Source: Pseudobdellovibrionaceae bacterium
GTDB lineage: Bacteria > Bdellovibrionota > FAC87 > UBA2466 > JACKAF01
Reading direction: 5' to 3'
DNA: 64,000 nt
NCBI GenBank assembly: GCA_020635235.1
Contig: JACKAF010000002.1
Coordinates: 186,001 to 250,000 of the forward strand
In this document: positions 18,645 through 30,074 of the stretch, piece after piece
How positions within the stretch are numbered: the stretch's first letter is position 1
Layout: each line of letters begins with the position of its first letter
Program-made: the position numbers and the translations under genes
Notes under the pieces: generated by a model
Database searches by the model: none
Seen by the model: only the letters and a program-made list of their open reading frames with translations
What the model was told of the DNA's origin: nothing

Positions 18645-18920
18645 TTATCCTTTCGCCGCCTCAGTGGACTCGGCCTTTGCGGGCGCTTTGTCCTGAGCCT
18701 TCTTCGCGACCGGCTTGTCTTCCACAGCGCCACCCTTTTTCTTTTCGCTAAGAACGGACATGGCACGTGCGATGTCCTTGCGCAGCTTTCCGAAAAGGCT
18801 GGTGTCTTTCATTTCATTGCTCATTTTTTTGAGCCTGGCCCGGAAGAGTTCTTCCCGCCACTGGCGGATTCGGGTTTCGAGCTCCTGAGCATTAAACTGT
18901 CGCAGTTCCTGGGCTTCCAT
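18645..18920 (-). CDS. rpmC: 50S ribosomal protein L29 with C-terminal tail
   Basis: L29 sits at the polypeptide exit. Residues 1-60 are the normal two-helix L29 (ELRQFNAQELETRIRQWREE). A Lys/Ala/Glu-rich tail of about 30 residues follows (for example KKAQDKAPAKAEST), giving 91 aa. Similar tails occur on L17 of this genome. The start overlaps the rplP stop by one base. Confidence 0.95.
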   Translation of the reverse strand: MEAQELRQFNAQELETRIRQWREELFRARLKKMSNEMKDTSLFGKLRKDIARAMSVLSEKKKGGAVEDKPVAKKAQDKAPAKAESTEAAKG

Positions 18921-19336
18921 TACAGCGTCTCCCCGCGCACTACCATCTTTGTGGTGACTGGCAACTTATTGGCGGCCAAGGTCAACGCCTCTTTGGCGAG
19001 CGCCTTGTCCACGCCTTCCAATTCAAAAAGGATGCGGCCGGGCTTCGTTACGAACACCCAGTATTCCGGATTCCCTTTACCTTTACCCATGCGGGTTTCA
19101 AGAGGCTTCTTGGTTCTCGGTTTGTCCGGGAAAATGCGGATAAACACCTTGCCCACTTTTTTGCAGGCACGGGTCATCGCGACACGACAGGCTTCAATCT
19201 GTCGGGACGTGATGTAACCACACTCCGTGGCGGCCAGACCGAAGTCGCCGAAATTCAAATCGCTGCCCCGGTACGCAAGCCCACGCATCCGACCGGTTTG
19301 CTGTTTTCTGTATTTAACTCGTTTAGGACTCAGCAT
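18920..19336 (-). CDS. rplP: 50S ribosomal protein L16
   Basis: L16 organises the A-site region of the large subunit. It begins [19 protein letters not shown] and holds [20 protein letters not shown], both diagnostic. 138 aa is normal. It follows rpsC by 6 bp. Confidence 0.98.
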   Translation of the reverse strand: MLSPKRVKYRKQQTGRMRGLAYRGSDLNFGDFGLAATECGYITSRQIEACRVAMTRACKKVGKVFIRIFPDKPRTKKPLETRMGKGKGNPEYWVFVTKPGRILFELEGVDKALAKEALTLAANKLPVTTKMVVRGETL

Positions 19337-19342
19337 TGTTCG

Positions 19343-20038
19343 TTACCCTGCGGCTCCAGTTTCGGATCCAGGCGCCTGCTGAGAGGAAATCCCCCCAATC
19401 GCGCGCCGGCCGATAATCTCGCCTTTGTAGACCCACACCTTGATCCCAATTTGACCGTAGGTTGTATAGGCCTCTGAAAAACCGTAATCCACATCTGCAC
19501 GCAAGGTGTGCAGCGGCACGCTGCCTTCAGCGTAGCGTTCCGTACGGGCGATATCCGAACCACCCAAACGGCCGCGGCACTGAACCTTGATGCCCTTGAC
19601 GCCAAACTTGAACGCCTGGCTCATGGCCTTCTTCATCGCGCGTCGGAAAGCTACACGGCGCTGAAGCTGATCCGCTACGTTCTCGGCAATGAGCTGAGCG
19701 TCTGCTTCGGCTTTGCGTACTTCCATGATGTTGATGAAAACTTCCGGGGAAGATTTCAAATACTTTTTAACCTGCGCCTTAAGCTGGTCGATACCAGTCC
19801 CTTTTTTACCGATAACAATACCGGGACGCGCGGTATGGATGTTCACCTTCGTCTTGTTGGCGACGCGCTCGATCTCAATGCGCGAAACGCCGGCGTGGCG
19901 GAGCTTCTTCTTCAGGAACTCGCGAGCTTTGAGATCTTCGTGCAAGAACTTGGAATATTCCTTGTTGGAGTACCAACGGGAATTCCATGTTTTGTTCACG
20001 CCTAGACGGAAACCTATGGGATGTGTTTTCTGACCCAC
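19343..20038 (-). CDS. rpsC: 30S ribosomal protein S3
   Basis: S3 forms the mRNA entry pore with S4 and S5. It starts [14 protein letters not shown]. The KH domain has the VIGKKGTG loop near residue 78, and the C-domain contains [12 protein letters not shown]. 231 aa is normal. The start overlaps the rplV stop by one base. Confidence 0.98.
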   Translation of the reverse strand: MGQKTHPIGFRLGVNKTWNSRWYSNKEYSKFLHEDLKAREFLKKKLRHAGVSRIEIERVANKTKVNIHTARPGIVIGKKGTGIDQLKAQVKKYLKSSPEVFINIMEVRKAEADAQLIAENVADQLQRRVAFRRAMKKAMSQAFKFGVKGIKVQCRGRLGGSDIARTERYAEGSVPLHTLRADVDYGFSEAYTTYGQIGIKVWVYKGEIIGRRAIGGISSQQAPGSETGAAG

Positions 20039-20373
20039 TATCGTGCCTCATCCAAAATAAGAGTTACGTGACTGGTCCGCTTGAGGATCTGCGTCGCACG
20101 CCCCATGGCGCGCGGCATGAACCGCTTCATGATTGGACCGGCATCGACAAAAACGTTCTTTACGTAAAGATTGTCGACATCAATGCCACCCTTCTCGCGG
20201 GCGTTCGCCACAGCCGAGTCGAGGAGCTTGGAGAGCAGTAGCCCCCCTTTTTTCTGAGAAAATTTCAACTGGTAGCCCGCCTTATCCACCGGCAAGCCCT
20301 TGGCCAGGTTGGCAACCAGGCGCATCTTTTGCGGGGTGATGCGCGCAAATCTCAATTTAGCGGAGACTTCCAT
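20038..20373 (-). CDS. rplV: 50S ribosomal protein L22
   Basis: L22 lines the nascent-chain tunnel with a long beta hairpin. Conserved parts are [19 protein letters not shown] and the hairpin tip region [19 protein letters not shown]. 111 aa. It lies between rpsS and rpsC. Confidence 0.97.
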   Translation of the reverse strand: MEVSAKLRFARITPQKMRLVANLAKGLPVDKAGYQLKFSQKKGGLLLSKLLDSAVANAREKGGIDVDNLYVKNVFVDAGPIMKRFMPRAMGRATQILKRTSHVTLILDEAR

Positions 20374-20375
20374 GC

Positions 20376-20654
20376 TTACTTACCTTCCACCTTCGTTTTC
20401 TTGTCCCCGGAGTGAGCGACAAAGGTACGGGTCGCGGCGAATTCGCCGAGCTTGTGTCCGACCATGTTCTCACTCACGAAAATGGGAACGAATTTCTTAC
20501 CGTTGTGGACCGCGAATGTCATCCCGACCATTTCCGGGAAGATTGTGGATCGACGGGACCAGGTCTTAATAACCTTATGGTCCTTACCGCCTGCTTCCAC
20601 CTTCTTCATCACGTGGTCATCGATAAAAGGCCCTTTTTTTACTGATCTAGCCAT
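20376..20654 (-). CDS. rpsS: 30S ribosomal protein S19
   Basis: S19 lies in the head of the small subunit next to S13. It begins [20 protein letters not shown] and contains [15 protein letters not shown], the family signature. 92 aa. Five bp separate it from rplB. Confidence 0.98.
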   Translation of the reverse strand: MARSVKKGPFIDDHVMKKVEAGGKDHKVIKTWSRRSTIFPEMVGMTFAVHNGKKFVPIFVSENMVGHKLGEFAATRTFVAHSGDKKTKVEGK

Positions 20655-20659
20655 AAACT

Positions 20660-21490
<831 letters not shown>

Positions 21491-21493
21491 GGC

Positions 21494-21772
21494 TTAACCT
21501 GCGACAAAGTCGAACTTGTCGCCCTCCTTCAGCTTCACTAAGGCTTTTTTCCAAAGGGTTCTTTTTCCCATCACGCGCCCCAAGCGCCCGGGATCCCGTC
21601 TGCAAACCATTGTGTTCACTCGTTCGACTTTCACATTGAACAGCTTTTCGATGGCCTGCTTGATTTGCTTGCGGTTCGCGGTGCGATCCACTTCAAAAGC
21701 GTATTCGTTCATCTGCGAAGCACGGAGGGTGTTCTTCTCCGTGATTAGCGGTCTTTTAATAATGTCATACAT
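21494..21772 (-). CDS. rplW: 50S ribosomal protein L23
   Basis: L23 is the docking site for trigger factor and SRP at the tunnel exit. I chose the ATG at 21772 (MYDIIKRPLITEKN, 92 aa), which has AGAGG eight bases upstream. A longer frame to 21805 would run deep into rplD. The chosen start still overlaps the rplD stop by 8 bp. Confidence 0.95.
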   Translation of the reverse strand: MYDIIKRPLITEKNTLRASQMNEYAFEVDRTANRKQIKQAIEKLFNVKVERVNTMVCRRDPGRLGRVMGKRTLWKKALVKLKEGDKFDFVAG

Positions 21773-22403
21773 CTTGGAGCCTCTTTGAGAGTTCTTCCAA
21801 AGCATCTTTGCTTAGTAGCAGGTGCTTGTACTTCAACAAATCAAACACATTCACGCCCGCAGGCCGCAGTGTCTTGGTCTTTTGCAAGTTGCGGGTGCTA
21901 CGGTTGAAAACCTTTTCGCCGTCTGCCTTGTCGCTGTTCACAAAAACAGCTGAGGCAAGACCAAAGGCCTTGAGCGCGCCAGCAATGTTCTTGGTGCTGT
22001 GTTTTTCAAGTTCCAGCTTGTCCACAACGAACAGACGATCCTCTTTTTGGAGCATCGACAAAACAGAAATAAGAGCCGAACGCATCTGCTTCTTGTTGGT
22101 CTTGAAGCGAACGCGACGAGGGCGCGGGCCGTGGGACTTTCCACCACCAACGAAGTTGGGGGCAGTGGTGTTCCCGTGACGGGCCTGACCGGTACCTTTT
22201 TGGCGGTACATCTTCTGACGGGTAGCTTTTACTTCACTACGGGTCAGGGAGTTCGCCGTTCGGAACTCATAGCGACGCGCGATCTGGGTGCGGACCGCCT
22301 GGTTGACCAGGTACGGCTTCACTTCGGCCGCGAAAATGGCATCGCTCAGATCCACCGTGCCAATCTTCTTCTTATTCAAATCATACAAAGGTAGCGATGG
22401 CAT
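21765..22403 (-). CDS. rplD: 50S ribosomal protein L4
   Basis: L4 sends a long loop into the exit tunnel; in E. coli it also represses the S10 operon. The start is the ATG at 22403 (MPSLPLYDLNKKK, 212 aa). The loop signature RQKGTGQARHGN followed by GGGKSHGPRPR is present. Notably the upstream neighbour is rpsJ at only 7 bp; rplC, which normally stands between them, is not there. Confidence 0.96.
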   Translation of the reverse strand: MPSLPLYDLNKKKIGTVDLSDAIFAAEVKPYLVNQAVRTQIARRYEFRTANSLTRSEVKATRQKMYRQKGTGQARHGNTTAPNFVGGGKSHGPRPRRVRFKTNKKQMRSALISVLSMLQKEDRLFVVDKLELEKHSTKNIAGALKAFGLASAVFVNSDKADGEKVFNRSTRNLQKTKTLRPAGVNVFDLLKYKHLLLSKDALEELSKRLQDV

Positions 22404-22410
22404 AAGTCCT

Positions 22411-22719
22411 CTACAACGTAATGGAAACGTCAATGCCTCCAGAAAGATCCAACTTCATAAGTGAATCAATCGTATTCTGGGTTGGTTCCAGAATATCGAT
22501 GAGACGCTTATGTGTGCGAATTTCAAACTGCTCACGGGATTTCTTGTCCACGTGAGGCGAGCGCAACACCGTGTAGCGGTTGATGCGGGTAGGAAGAGGG
22601 ATAGGTCCCGCCACCTTCGCACCCGTGCGCTTGGCTGTCTCAACAATTTCGGCAACAGACTGATCGAGCAATTTGTAATCAAATGCCTTCAGCCGAATTC
22701 GGATCTTCTGCGATTGCAC
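22411..22719 (-). CDS. rpsJ: 30S ribosomal protein S10
   Basis: S10 is a head protein that also binds NusB in antitermination. [17 protein letters not shown] at the start and [19 protein letters not shown] identify it. 102 aa is typical. It lies 4 bp after tuf, which joins the str and S10 gene groups. Confidence 0.98.
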   Translation of the reverse strand: MQSQKIRIRLKAFDYKLLDQSVAEIVETAKRTGAKVAGPIPLPTRINRYTVLRSPHVDKKSREQFEIRTHKRLIDILEPTQNTIDSLMKLDLSGGIDVSITL

Positions 22720-22723
22720 GTTT

Positions 22724-23914
22724 TTACTCCACGATCTCGGTCACGACACCCGCGCCGACGGTACGACCGCCTTCACGAATAGCGAACCGGAGCTCTTTCT
22801 CCATAGCAATAGGGGTAATGAGTTCCACATCCAGCGTAACGTTGTCGCCCGGCATGACCATTTCGGTGCCCGCAGGCAAGGTCACGTTTCCGGTCACGTC
22901 CGTTGTGCGGAAGTAAAACTGAGGCCGGTACCCCTTGAAGAAAGGCGTATGACGACCCCCTTCTTCTTTGGTCAAAATGTAGGCTTCAGCTTTGAATTTC
23001 TTGTGAGGCTTCACGGAGCCAGGAGCGGCAAGCACCTGTCCACGTTCCACATCTTCCTTATCGATACCACGAAGGAGCGCGCCAATGTTGTCACCCGCTT
23101 GACCCTGGTCAAGGAGCTTACGGAACATCTCAACGCCCGTGACAGTGGTCTTCTTGGTGTCACGCAGACCCACGATTTCCACTTCCTCGTTTACCTTCAC
23201 AATACCGCGATCAATACGACCCGTGACCACCGTACCGCGGCCCTGAATCGAGAACACGTCTTCGATAGCCATCAAAAACGGCTTGTCGGTGTCGCGCTTA
23301 GGCTCAGGAATGTAGTTATCCAGAGCTTCCATCAGCTTCATGATGGCGCCTTCACCAATCTCACTCTTGTCGCCTTCAAGCGCCTTAAGAGCCGAGCCAG
23401 GAATGATCGGAATGTCATCGCCAGGGAACTGGTACTTGGATAGCAGCTCGCGGATTTCAAGTTCCACCAGCTCCAAGAGCTCCTTGTCGTCGACCTGATC
23501 GACCTTGTTCAAAAACACTACCATCGCCGGTACACCGACCTGGCGGGCAAGCAGAATGTGCTCACGTGTCTGAGGCATCGGGCCGTCAGCTGCCGAAACC
23601 ACCAAAATCGCACCGTCCATCTGCGCCGCACCCGTGATCATGTTCTTCACATAATCCGCGTGTCCAGGACAGTCCACGTGCGCATAATGGCGCTTGTCCG
23701 TCTCATATTCCTGGTGAGACGTCGCAATCGTAATACCGCGCTCTTTTTCCTCAGGCGCGTTATCAATATCGGCGTAGCTGCGCGCTTGCGCTTTTCCCTG
23801 ACCCGACAACACTGTCGTGATCGCTGCTGTTAAAGTCGTCTTCCCATGATCCACGTGCCCAATTGTCCCTACGTTCACGTGCGGCTTAGTGCGCTCGAAT
23901 TTCTCCTTGGACAT
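22724..23914 (-). CDS. tuf: Elongation factor Tu
   Basis: EF-Tu delivers aminoacyl-tRNA to the ribosome as a GTP complex. G1 is [11 protein letters not shown] (residues 19-29), G3 DCPGHADY, G4 NKVD. All three domains are present in 396 aa. The ATG shares one base with the fusA stop (TAATG), so the two are translationally coupled. No second tuf copy is visible in the window. Confidence 0.99.
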   Translation of the reverse strand: MSKEKFERTKPHVNVGTIGHVDHGKTTLTAAITTVLSGQGKAQARSYADIDNAPEEKERGITIATSHQEYETDKRHYAHVDCPGHADYVKNMITGAAQMDGAILVVSAADGPMPQTREHILLARQVGVPAMVVFLNKVDQVDDKELLELVELEIRELLSKYQFPGDDIPIIPGSALKALEGDKSEIGEGAIMKLMEALDNYIPEPKRDTDKPFLMAIEDVFSIQGRGTVVTGRIDRGIVKVNEEVEIVGLRDTKKTTVTGVEMFRKLLDQGQAGDNIGALLRGIDKEDVERGQVLAAPGSVKPHKKFKAEAYILTKEEGGRHTPFFKGYRPQFYFRTTDVTGNVTLPAGTEMVMPGDNVTLDVELITPIAMEKELRFAIREGGRTVGAGVVTEIVE

Positions 23915-26010
23915 TACTTTCCTCCTGAGGATTTAGAGATGAGCTCGTTGGCGACGTTAGTTGGCACCGGCTCATAGTGGTTGAATTCCATTGTGTAAGT
24001 GGCACGGCCCTGACTGAGCGAACGCAGCTGGGTCGCATAACCGAACATCTCTCCCAGAGGGACTTCACAATCAATGATCTGAAGGCCCTGATCCGGGTTC
24101 ATCTGCAAAATCTTGCCGCGACGTGAGTTCAAGTCACCGATCACATCGCCCATGTAGTCTTCGGGTACCGTGACTTCGCATTTCATGATCGGTTCCAGAA
24201 TGATGGGCTTGGCTTTTTTAGCGCCGTCTTTAAAGCCCATGGAACCGGCAATCTTGAACGCGATTTCACTGGAATCGACGTCATGGTAGGAACCGTCGAA
24301 GACGGCGACCTTCAAGTCCACTGCCGGGTAGCCGGCCTGGATACCATTGGTCATCGCTTCCTGAATACCCTTGTCGATAGCCGGGATGAATTCCTTAGGA
24401 ATGGAACCACCGACCACTTCGTTGATGAATTCGTAGCCTTTGCCGCGTTCCTGAGGCATGAGGCGCAGCCAGACGTGACCGTACTGACCGCGACCACCGG
24501 TCTGCTTGATGTACTTAGATTCGACTTCAACTTCTTTGCTGATCGTTTCCTTGTACGCGACCTGAGGCTTACCGACGTTCGCTTCTACCTTAAACTCACG
24601 CAGCAAGCGGTCGACGATGATTTCCAGATGCAACTCGCCCATACCGGCGATGATGGTCTGGTTGGTTTCTTCGTCTACACGCAACTGGAAGCTCGGATCT
24701 TCGATGGCGAGCTTCTGCAAACTTGCGGAAAGCTTTTCCTGATCGGCCTTGGATTTAGGCTCAATCGCGATGGAAATCACGGGCTCAGGGAAGTGCATGC
24801 TTTCGAGAGAGATCTGGTGATCTTCATCACAAAGCGTGTCCCCGGTGCGAGTTTCCTTGAGGCCTACGCAAGCCGCGATATCGCCGGCCTTGACCTGTTT
24901 GATTTCCTGTTGCTTGTTCGCGTGCATCTGAAGCAGGCGGCCCAAGCGCTCTTTTTTACCGCGTCGGGAGTTGGTCACGTAGGACCCGGAGTTGAGCATC
25001 CCGGAATAAACGCGGATGTAAGTAAGCTGTCCGACATAGGGGTCGGTCACAATCTTGAAAGCCAAGGCGCTGAAAGGCTCATCGTTGCTGGCTTTGCGTG
25101 TGAGCTTGTTCTCTTCGTTGGAAGGATCCACGCCCTGAATGTCTGGTACCTCAAGCGGAGAGGGCAGGTACATCACAACCGCATCGAGCAAAGGCTGAAC
25201 GCCCTTATTCTTAAAGGCGGAACCACCAAAGGTCGGGACGATCTTACCTGCGATGCAAGCCTTGCGAGCCGCTGCACGGATTTCGTCGTTTGTGATGGGC
25301 TGACCTTCCAGGTACTTGTTCAAAAGCGTTTCATCTTCTTCAGCGACCGAGTCGATGAGCTTCTCGCGAAGTTCGGCCATGTGTTCCTTCATGTCCTCAG
25401 GAACTTCGGCTGTGGTGTACGCGGCGCCCAAGTCGTCGCCTTTCCAGATAACGGCCTTCTGGTCAATAATGTCGACTACGCCCTGGAGCTGATCTTCCGC
25501 GCCGATGGGATAATTGAACATCACCGGCTTACCTTTAAGCTTGTCGATGATGGTCTTGACCGCGCGTTCGTAGTTAGCTCCGATGCGATCCATCTTATTG
25601 ATGAATGCAATGCGGGGGACCTTATAACGGTCCGCCTGACGCCAAACTGTTTCGGACTGGGGCTGCACGCCCGCGACACCGTCGAAAAGGACGACGGCCC
25701 CGTCAAGAACACGCAAGCTGCGCTCTACTTCAATGGTGAAGTCCACGTGTCCGGGAGTATCAATAATATTGATGCGGCAGTCTTGCCAATGACAGGTCGT
25801 TGCGGCGGACGTAATCGTGATGCCGCGCTCTTGTTCCTGGACCATGTGATCCATGGTCGCTTCGCCGTCATGCACCTCACCGATCTTGTGAGAGACACCC
25901 GTGTAGAAAAGAATACGTTCGGTACAAGTCGTCTTACCGGCATCGATATGCGCACAAATACCGATGTTACGCAGTTTATCAAGAGATGTAATTTTCGGGT
26001 TGGTTGCCAT
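23914..26010 (-). CDS. fusA: Elongation factor G
   Basis: EF-G drives translocation. I chose the ATG at 26010 ([18 protein letters not shown], 698 aa), 7 bp after the rpsG stop; the frame itself runs on to 26115 inside rpsG. GTPase motifs are [27 protein letters not shown] and NKMDR. Domain IV has the GGRGQYGHV segment. Length is standard for EF-G1. Confidence 0.98.
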   Translation of the reverse strand: MATNPKITSLDKLRNIGICAHIDAGKTTCTERILFYTGVSHKIGEVHDGEATMDHMVQEQERGITITSAATTCHWQDCRINIIDTPGHVDFTIEVERSLRVLDGAVVLFDGVAGVQPQSETVWRQADRYKVPRIAFINKMDRIGANYERAVKTIIDKLKGKPVMFNYPIGAEDQLQGVVDIIDQKAVIWKGDDLGAAYTTAEVPEDMKEHMAELREKLIDSVAEEDETLLNKYLEGQPITNDEIRAAARKACIAGKIVPTFGGSAFKNKGVQPLLDAVVMYLPSPLEVPDIQGVDPSNEENKLTRKASNDEPFSALAFKIVTDPYVGQLTYIRVYSGMLNSGSYVTNSRRGKKERLGRLLQMHANKQQEIKQVKAGDIAACVGLKETRTGDTLCDEDHQISLESMHFPEPVISIAIEPKSKADQEKLSASLQKLAIEDPSFQLRVDEETNQTIIAGMGELHLEIIVDRLLREFKVEANVGKPQVAYKETISKEVEVESKYIKQTGGRGQYGHVWLRLMPQERGKGYEFINEVVGGSIPKEFIPAIDKGIQEAMTNGIQAGYPAVDLKVAVFDGSYHDVDSSEIAFKIAGSMGFKDGAKKAKPIILEPIMKCEVTVPEDYMGDVIGDLNSRRGKILQMNPDQGLQIIDCEVPLGEMFGYATQLRSLSQGRATYTMEFNHYEPVPTNVANELISKSSGGK

Positions 26011-26017
26011 GTTGCCC

Positions 26018-26488
26018 TTACCAGCGATAATGAGCGAAGGCCTTATTGGACTCCGCCATACGGTGCGTATCTTCGCGTTTCTTAACTGCTTCACCGCGGT
26101 TTTCCGCGGCATCAAAAAGTTCCTGAGCCACCTTTTCCGTCATGGAATTTCCACGGCGGGCTTTTGCGTAGTCGAGAATCCAACGGAAGGCGAGGGAGTT
26201 GCGACGCTCGGGGCGTACTTCCACAGGCACCTGGTAGTTGGAACCGCCCACGCGGCGGGACTTCACTTCTACAGAAGGGCGGACATTGCTGAGCGCCTTC
26301 TTAAAAACCTTGATGGGATCGTCCTTGGTCTTTTGATGGATGATCTCAAACGCACCATAAACAATACGTTCGGCAGTGCTGCGCTTTCCTTGGCGCAGGA
26401 CAGAGTTAATGAAGCGCGTAACAATGCGCTCATTATATTTGCTGTCCGGTTGGACTTCTTCTCTTCTATCGCTTCCTCGACGTGCCAT
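26018..26488 (-). CDS. rpsG: 30S ribosomal protein S7
   Basis: S7 nucleates assembly of the head and lies at the E site; in E. coli it regulates the str operon. It begins [19 protein letters not shown] and has [20 protein letters not shown]. 156 aa is normal. Two bp separate it from rpsL. Confidence 0.98.
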   Translation of the reverse strand: MARRGSDRREEVQPDSKYNERIVTRFINSVLRQGKRSTAERIVYGAFEIIHQKTKDDPIKVFKKALSNVRPSVEVKSRRVGGSNYQVPVEVRPERRNSLAFRWILDYAKARRGNSMTEKVAQELFDAAENRGEAVKKREDTHRMAESNKAFAHYRW

Positions 26489-26490
26489 CC

Positions 26491-26862
26491 CTACTTGCCC
26501 TTCTTCGTTCCGTATTTAGAACGGCTCTTTTTGCGTTTGTCGACGCCAGTTGTGTCCAGTGAGCCACGGACAATGTGGTAACGAACGCCGGGAAGATCCT
26601 TCACACGGCCACCACGTACCAAAACCACTGAGTGTTCCTGCAAGTTGTGACCCTCGCCAGGAATATAAGAAGTGATCTCGTACTTGTTCGTTAGACGAAC
26701 ACGAGCCACTTTGCGAAGCGCGGAGTTAGGTTTCTTGGGTGTACTTGTGTACACACGCACGCATACTCCACGGCGTTGCGGGCAGGCCTGCAGTGCAGGT
26801 GCCTTGTTCTTCACTCGAATCTTTTCGCGCCCTTTGCGCACTAGCTGATTTATCGTCGGCAT
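26491..26862 (-). CDS. rpsL: 30S ribosomal protein S12
   Basis: S12 monitors codon-anticodon pairing. The lysines that decide streptomycin sensitivity are both present: in [11 protein letters not shown] and in [13 protein letters not shown], so the sequence is of the sensitive type. 123 aa. It is the first gene of the large translation operon; rpoB and rpoC, often upstream, are replaced by the divergent gltX. Confidence 0.98.
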   Translation of the reverse strand: MPTINQLVRKGREKIRVKNKAPALQACPQRRGVCVRVYTSTPKKPNSALRKVARVRLTNKYEITSYIPGEGHNLQEHSVVLVRGGRVKDLPGVRYHIVRGSLDTTGVDKRKKSRSKYGTKKGK

Positions 26863-27234
26863 TTCGCTCCCTCAGAGCCGTCAAAACATTAAACTAAGGA
26901 CCTGTAACAAAAGGGATTTTTAAAGTCAAACTCGTTTTGACCCACAGAGACGATTTCCCTGTTTCCGTTTGCCCAATTCCTCAGCGCCAAACCACCCGAA
27001 TGGCTTTTTGGTCACCGCGTCGTTAAGGGGAGCGAGTCTAACTCAGGGACCCCCAATGGAAAAGCGAAAATATTAGGTAGTTATGCAGGTTTTTGGGGCG
27101 GACGGAGCGCTGAAAATGGCCGACCGGTGCGGCTTTGCGGGCGGGCGATCGGGGGAGGTGGGGATCCCCCCAAAAAGAACCGCGCTTCAAAAAGGGCGTA
27201 GGCACGCATACGCACTCATGTTAGTGTTCGCGGC
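26863..27234. other. Intergenic region between divergent rpsL and gltX
   Basis: 372 bp without a gene. It must hold the main promoter of the 20-kb translation operon on one side and the gltX promoter on the other. I see the candidate described at 26911-26939, an AT-rich patch around 26920-26935 and short inverted pieces near 27035 (AGTCTAACTC, GGGACCCCC), but no tRNA and no convincing attenuator. Confidence 0.6.
26911..26939 (-). promoter_or_regulatory. Candidate promoter of the translation operon
   Basis: On the minus strand TTGACT (26934-26939) is followed after exactly 17 bases by TACAGG (26911-26916), about 50 bases before the rpsL ATG. The -35 is good and the -10 is moderate. Confidence 0.4.
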
Positions 27235-28650
27235 ATGGCGGAAGCACCTAATACTAAAGAAAAAGTTGTGGTCCGGTTCCCCCCGTCGCCGACGGGTTTT
27301 TTGCACGTGGGTGGGGCGCGGACCGCTTTATTCAACTGGCTTTTTGCGCGCCACCACGGCGGCCAATTCCTCCTGCGCTTGGAGGACACGGACCGGGAGC
27401 GCTCCGAGGACCGGTTCGTGGAAGATATTCTGGAGTCTCTGAGGTGGTTGGGCCTCCAGTGGGACGGGGAACCGGTTTTCCAGTCCAAGCGAATTGAGCG
27501 CCACAAAGAAGTGGCTGAGGAGCTGCTCCAGAAGGGCTTTGCCTACAAGTGCAATTGTACCCCGGAGGCCTTGGACGCCTACCGCAAGGAGTGCCAGCAA
27601 AAGAAGCTCCCCTACCGTTACCCAGGGACCTGCCGCAGCAAAACCGATGTGCAGGCGCCCTATGTGCTGCGTATTCGGGTGCCGGATGACGGGGAAACGC
27701 GTTTTCAGGATATGATCCGTGGCGAGATTGTTATCCCCAATAAGGACATTGAAGATTGGGTTCTCGTCCGCTCGGACGGCAACCCGACCTATAACTTTGT
27801 GGTGGTGGTGGACGACCACGACATGGGCGTGACCCATGTGTTGCGTGGGGAAGACCACATCAACAACACCCCCAAGCAAGCGATGCTTTATGAGGCTTTG
27901 GGATTTGCACTGCCAAAGTTCGCCCACCTGCCGATGATTCTTGGAACCGACCGCGCGAAGCTCAGTAAGCGCCATGGGGCTGCCTCGACCTTGGAATACC
28001 GCAAGATGGGGTACTTACCCGAAGCGATGGTGAATTTCCTGGTCCGTCTTGGTTGGAGCTACGGCGACGAAGAGGTTTTCACCGTCGATAAACTCAAGGA
28101 CGTTTTTTCAGTCGAGCACATTGGTAAGGCCAATGCGATCTTCAACACGGAAAAGCTAGACTGGCTGAACGGCATTTACCTACGGGAAAAGCCAAGTCAG
28201 GATCTCGCCGACTACATGTGGAAATATTTTAAGGAAGAGTTGAGCTTTGCTTCCGGCGTAGACAAAGGCACTTTTGTGGAAGGGGTAAAAATCATCCAGG
28301 GAAAGGTTAAGAATATTCCCGAACTCATCGAGCAGCTCTATTGCCTGTTCGGAGAGGACCCCGACTACGATCTCACGGCACTCAAAGACGCCGAAAAAGC
28401 GCCGGCCAAACAGGCCATTCAAGATGTGGCGGCGGTGCTGGAGAGCTCCGACTTTACGATTGAGGATCTCGAAAAACGCATCCGTGGTTATGCCGATGAA
28501 AAAGGCGAGAAGTTTGGAAAGATAGCAAAAGCCGTACGTTTTTCGCTGACTGGCGGTAAAATCAGCCCAGGACTTTTTGAGATGATCTCGGTTCAAGGGA
28601 AAGAGACTGTTAAGCGGAGAATGGACCGGGCTTTAAAGGCCCTGGGATAA
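27235..28650 (+). CDS. gltX: Glutamyl-tRNA synthetase
   Basis: The enzyme charges tRNA-Glu. It is a class I synthetase: the HIGH-like motif is HVGG (residues 24-27) within PSPTGFLHVGGART, and the KMSKS loop is KLSKR near residue 242. A CNC pair plus a later Cys (GTCRS) lies where E. coli GluRS binds zinc. The C-terminal anticodon-binding helical domain is complete; 471 aa is typical. Its TAA overlaps the ATG of the next gene by one base. Whether it also charges tRNA-Gln (non-discriminating) cannot be told here. Confidence 0.97.
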   Translation: MAEAPNTKEKVVVRFPPSPTGFLHVGGARTALFNWLFARHHGGQFLLRLEDTDRERSEDRFVEDILESLRWLGLQWDGEPVFQSKRIERHKEVAEELLQKGFAYKCNCTPEALDAYRKECQQKKLPYRYPGTCRSKTDVQAPYVLRIRVPDDGETRFQDMIRGEIVIPNKDIEDWVLVRSDGNPTYNFVVVVDDHDMGVTHVLRGEDHINNTPKQAMLYEALGFALPKFAHLPMILGTDRAKLSKRHGAASTLEYRKMGYLPEAMVNFLVRLGWSYGDEEVFTVDKLKDVFSVEHIGKANAIFNTEKLDWLNGIYLREKPSQDLADYMWKYFKEELSFASGVDKGTFVEGVKIIQGKVKNIPELIEQLYCLFGEDPDYDLTALKDAEKAPAKQAIQDVAAVLESSDFTIEDLEKRIRGYADEKGEKFGKIAKAVRFSLTGGKISPGLFEMISVQGKETVKRRMDRALKALG

Positions 28651-30074
28651 TGCAATACCAGCGGGCTAAAAGACTTCTTATTCGGGACGAAATCCACGGC
28701 GACATGACGTTTGATCCAGTCCTGGAGCGCACTATCGATCACGAGTATGTGCAGCGTCTGCGCGGTATCAAACAACTGGGCCTTGCCGAGTACATTTTCC
28801 CGTGTGCCACCCACACGCGCTTCCAGCATTCTCTTGGAGCCGCGTATCTGGCGGGCAGGTACTTCAAGAGTTTTACCGAGCAATGGCTCTCTTCCCCCGT
28901 TACCGTTGCAGAGCCTTGCGAGGGCACTACCCTGCACACCGAAAGGACTTACCGCTGTATTCGGGCCGTTGTGGAGAGCTCTAGTTCCCGTAAGTTTTGG
29001 TATCAGGTGATCAGTCTCGCCGGTCTATTGCATGACGTAGGCCACGGGCCCTGGAGCCATACCTTTGAACACCTTTCATTGGAGCAGGATTTTGGTGCCG
29101 ATGTTGCCGCGGCACCTGCGCCTCTAAAGGCCTATCTCGAACGTCGCGACCCCCCCTTCATGCACGAGGACATTTCGCTCCTTTATATACAGCGAATTTT
29201 GGCGGATCTCGAAAAGGAAGGCACCCTCCCAGAGGCGAGCTTGTTCGTACTCCCTGTTGCGGCGTTGGTAAATCGCAAGGTCTGCGTGGGCGAGTACAAA
29301 AAGCCTTACTTGGAGGCCTTGGAGGCGGTGCTTGCCAAACATCATATTGAAGGTGGGGCGGACTTCCACCGCTTGCTCTCGCCCTTAATTTCAGGACCCT
29401 TTGACGTCGATCGCATGGACTACATTCAACGGGACGGACGCAATTCAGGCGTCTCCATCGGAGCCATCGAGTGGCGGCGTATTGTTAGCAAGCTCGTGCC
29501 TTGTCTTGCGGAACACTCTGGAGAAAATGAACCCTCGGATGTCGTGCTCTTTTCCAGCATCAAGAACCAACATGTTCTCGATGATTTTGTTTTTAGTCTG
29601 TTCCAGATGTACACGCAGGTGTATCTGCACCCCAAGATTGTGGGTTTAGAAGAACTCATCAAGCAGCAGCTTGATAGTTCCAAAAAGTCCCGCAAAGGCT
29701 TCAAGGTTGATCTGAAAACGCACGCGAGTTTGTCGGATGAAAAACTGCGCGAGTTGTTTGTTCGTGAGTTTGGTTTGACCGGGATTGGGGATGTTCTCAC
29801 GCGAAAAGCACACGTGAAGATGGATATCGCCAGCTACCCGCCTGGGGCGGGCCTGGACAGTGAATTGAAAGCCAATGGGTTTAGGTCCGTGTCTCTTTCC
29901 GATCGTCCGATGATGAAAGATAGCGTCGGAGTGTTTTTGTATAGCCGCTTCCAACCGCGCGGCGAGGATAAACCCGCCATGCACCACTTCAGCAATTGGT
30001 TGAAAGTGTCGCCGATTGCGCGCCACTTTGTGAGCGTAAACTACTCTCCGAACTTTTGGATACGTAGCGAATAA
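28650..30074 (+). CDS. HD-domain phosphohydrolase (dNTPase/SAMHD1-like)
   Basis: Residues 55-150 carry the HD-superfamily metal site: His in THTRFQHSLGAAYLAGRYF (near 58), the His-Asp pair in LLHDVGHGPWSH (near 127) and the later Asp in FDVDRMDYIQRDG. This arrangement is that of deoxynucleoside triphosphate triphosphohydrolases and SAMHD1-type proteins. Length, 474 aa, fits the YdhJ/SAMHD1-like group. The exact substrate cannot be read from sequence; some relatives act in phage defence, others in nucleotide housekeeping. The ATG overlaps the gltX stop (TAATG), so the two are coupled. Confidence 0.82.
   Translation: MQYQRAKRLLIRDEIHGDMTFDPVLERTIDHEYVQRLRGIKQLGLAEYIFPCATHTRFQHSLGAAYLAGRYFKSFTEQWLSSPVTVAEPCEGTTLHTERTYRCIRAVVESSSSRKFWYQVISLAGLLHDVGHGPWSHTFEHLSLEQDFGADVAAAPAPLKAYLERRDPPFMHEDISLLYIQRILADLEKEGTLPEASLFVLPVAALVNRKVCVGEYKKPYLEALEAVLAKHHIEGGADFHRLLSPLISGPFDVDRMDYIQRDGRNSGVSIGAIEWRRIVSKLVPCLAEHSGENEPSDVVLFSSIKNQHVLDDFVFSLFQMYTQVYLHPKIVGLEELIKQQLDSSKKSRKGFKVDLKTHASLSDEKLRELFVREFGLTGIGDVLTRKAHVKMDIASYPPGAGLDSELKANGFRSVSLSDRPMMKDSVGVFLYSRFQPRGEDKPAMHHFSNWLKVSPIARHFVSVNYSPNFWIRSE

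Noticed and set aside
24283..26085. 600-codon open frame on the plus strand
   Set aside because: It lies exactly antisense to fusA, whose product is certain; the protein has no recognisable motif and the frame is a by-product of codon bias.
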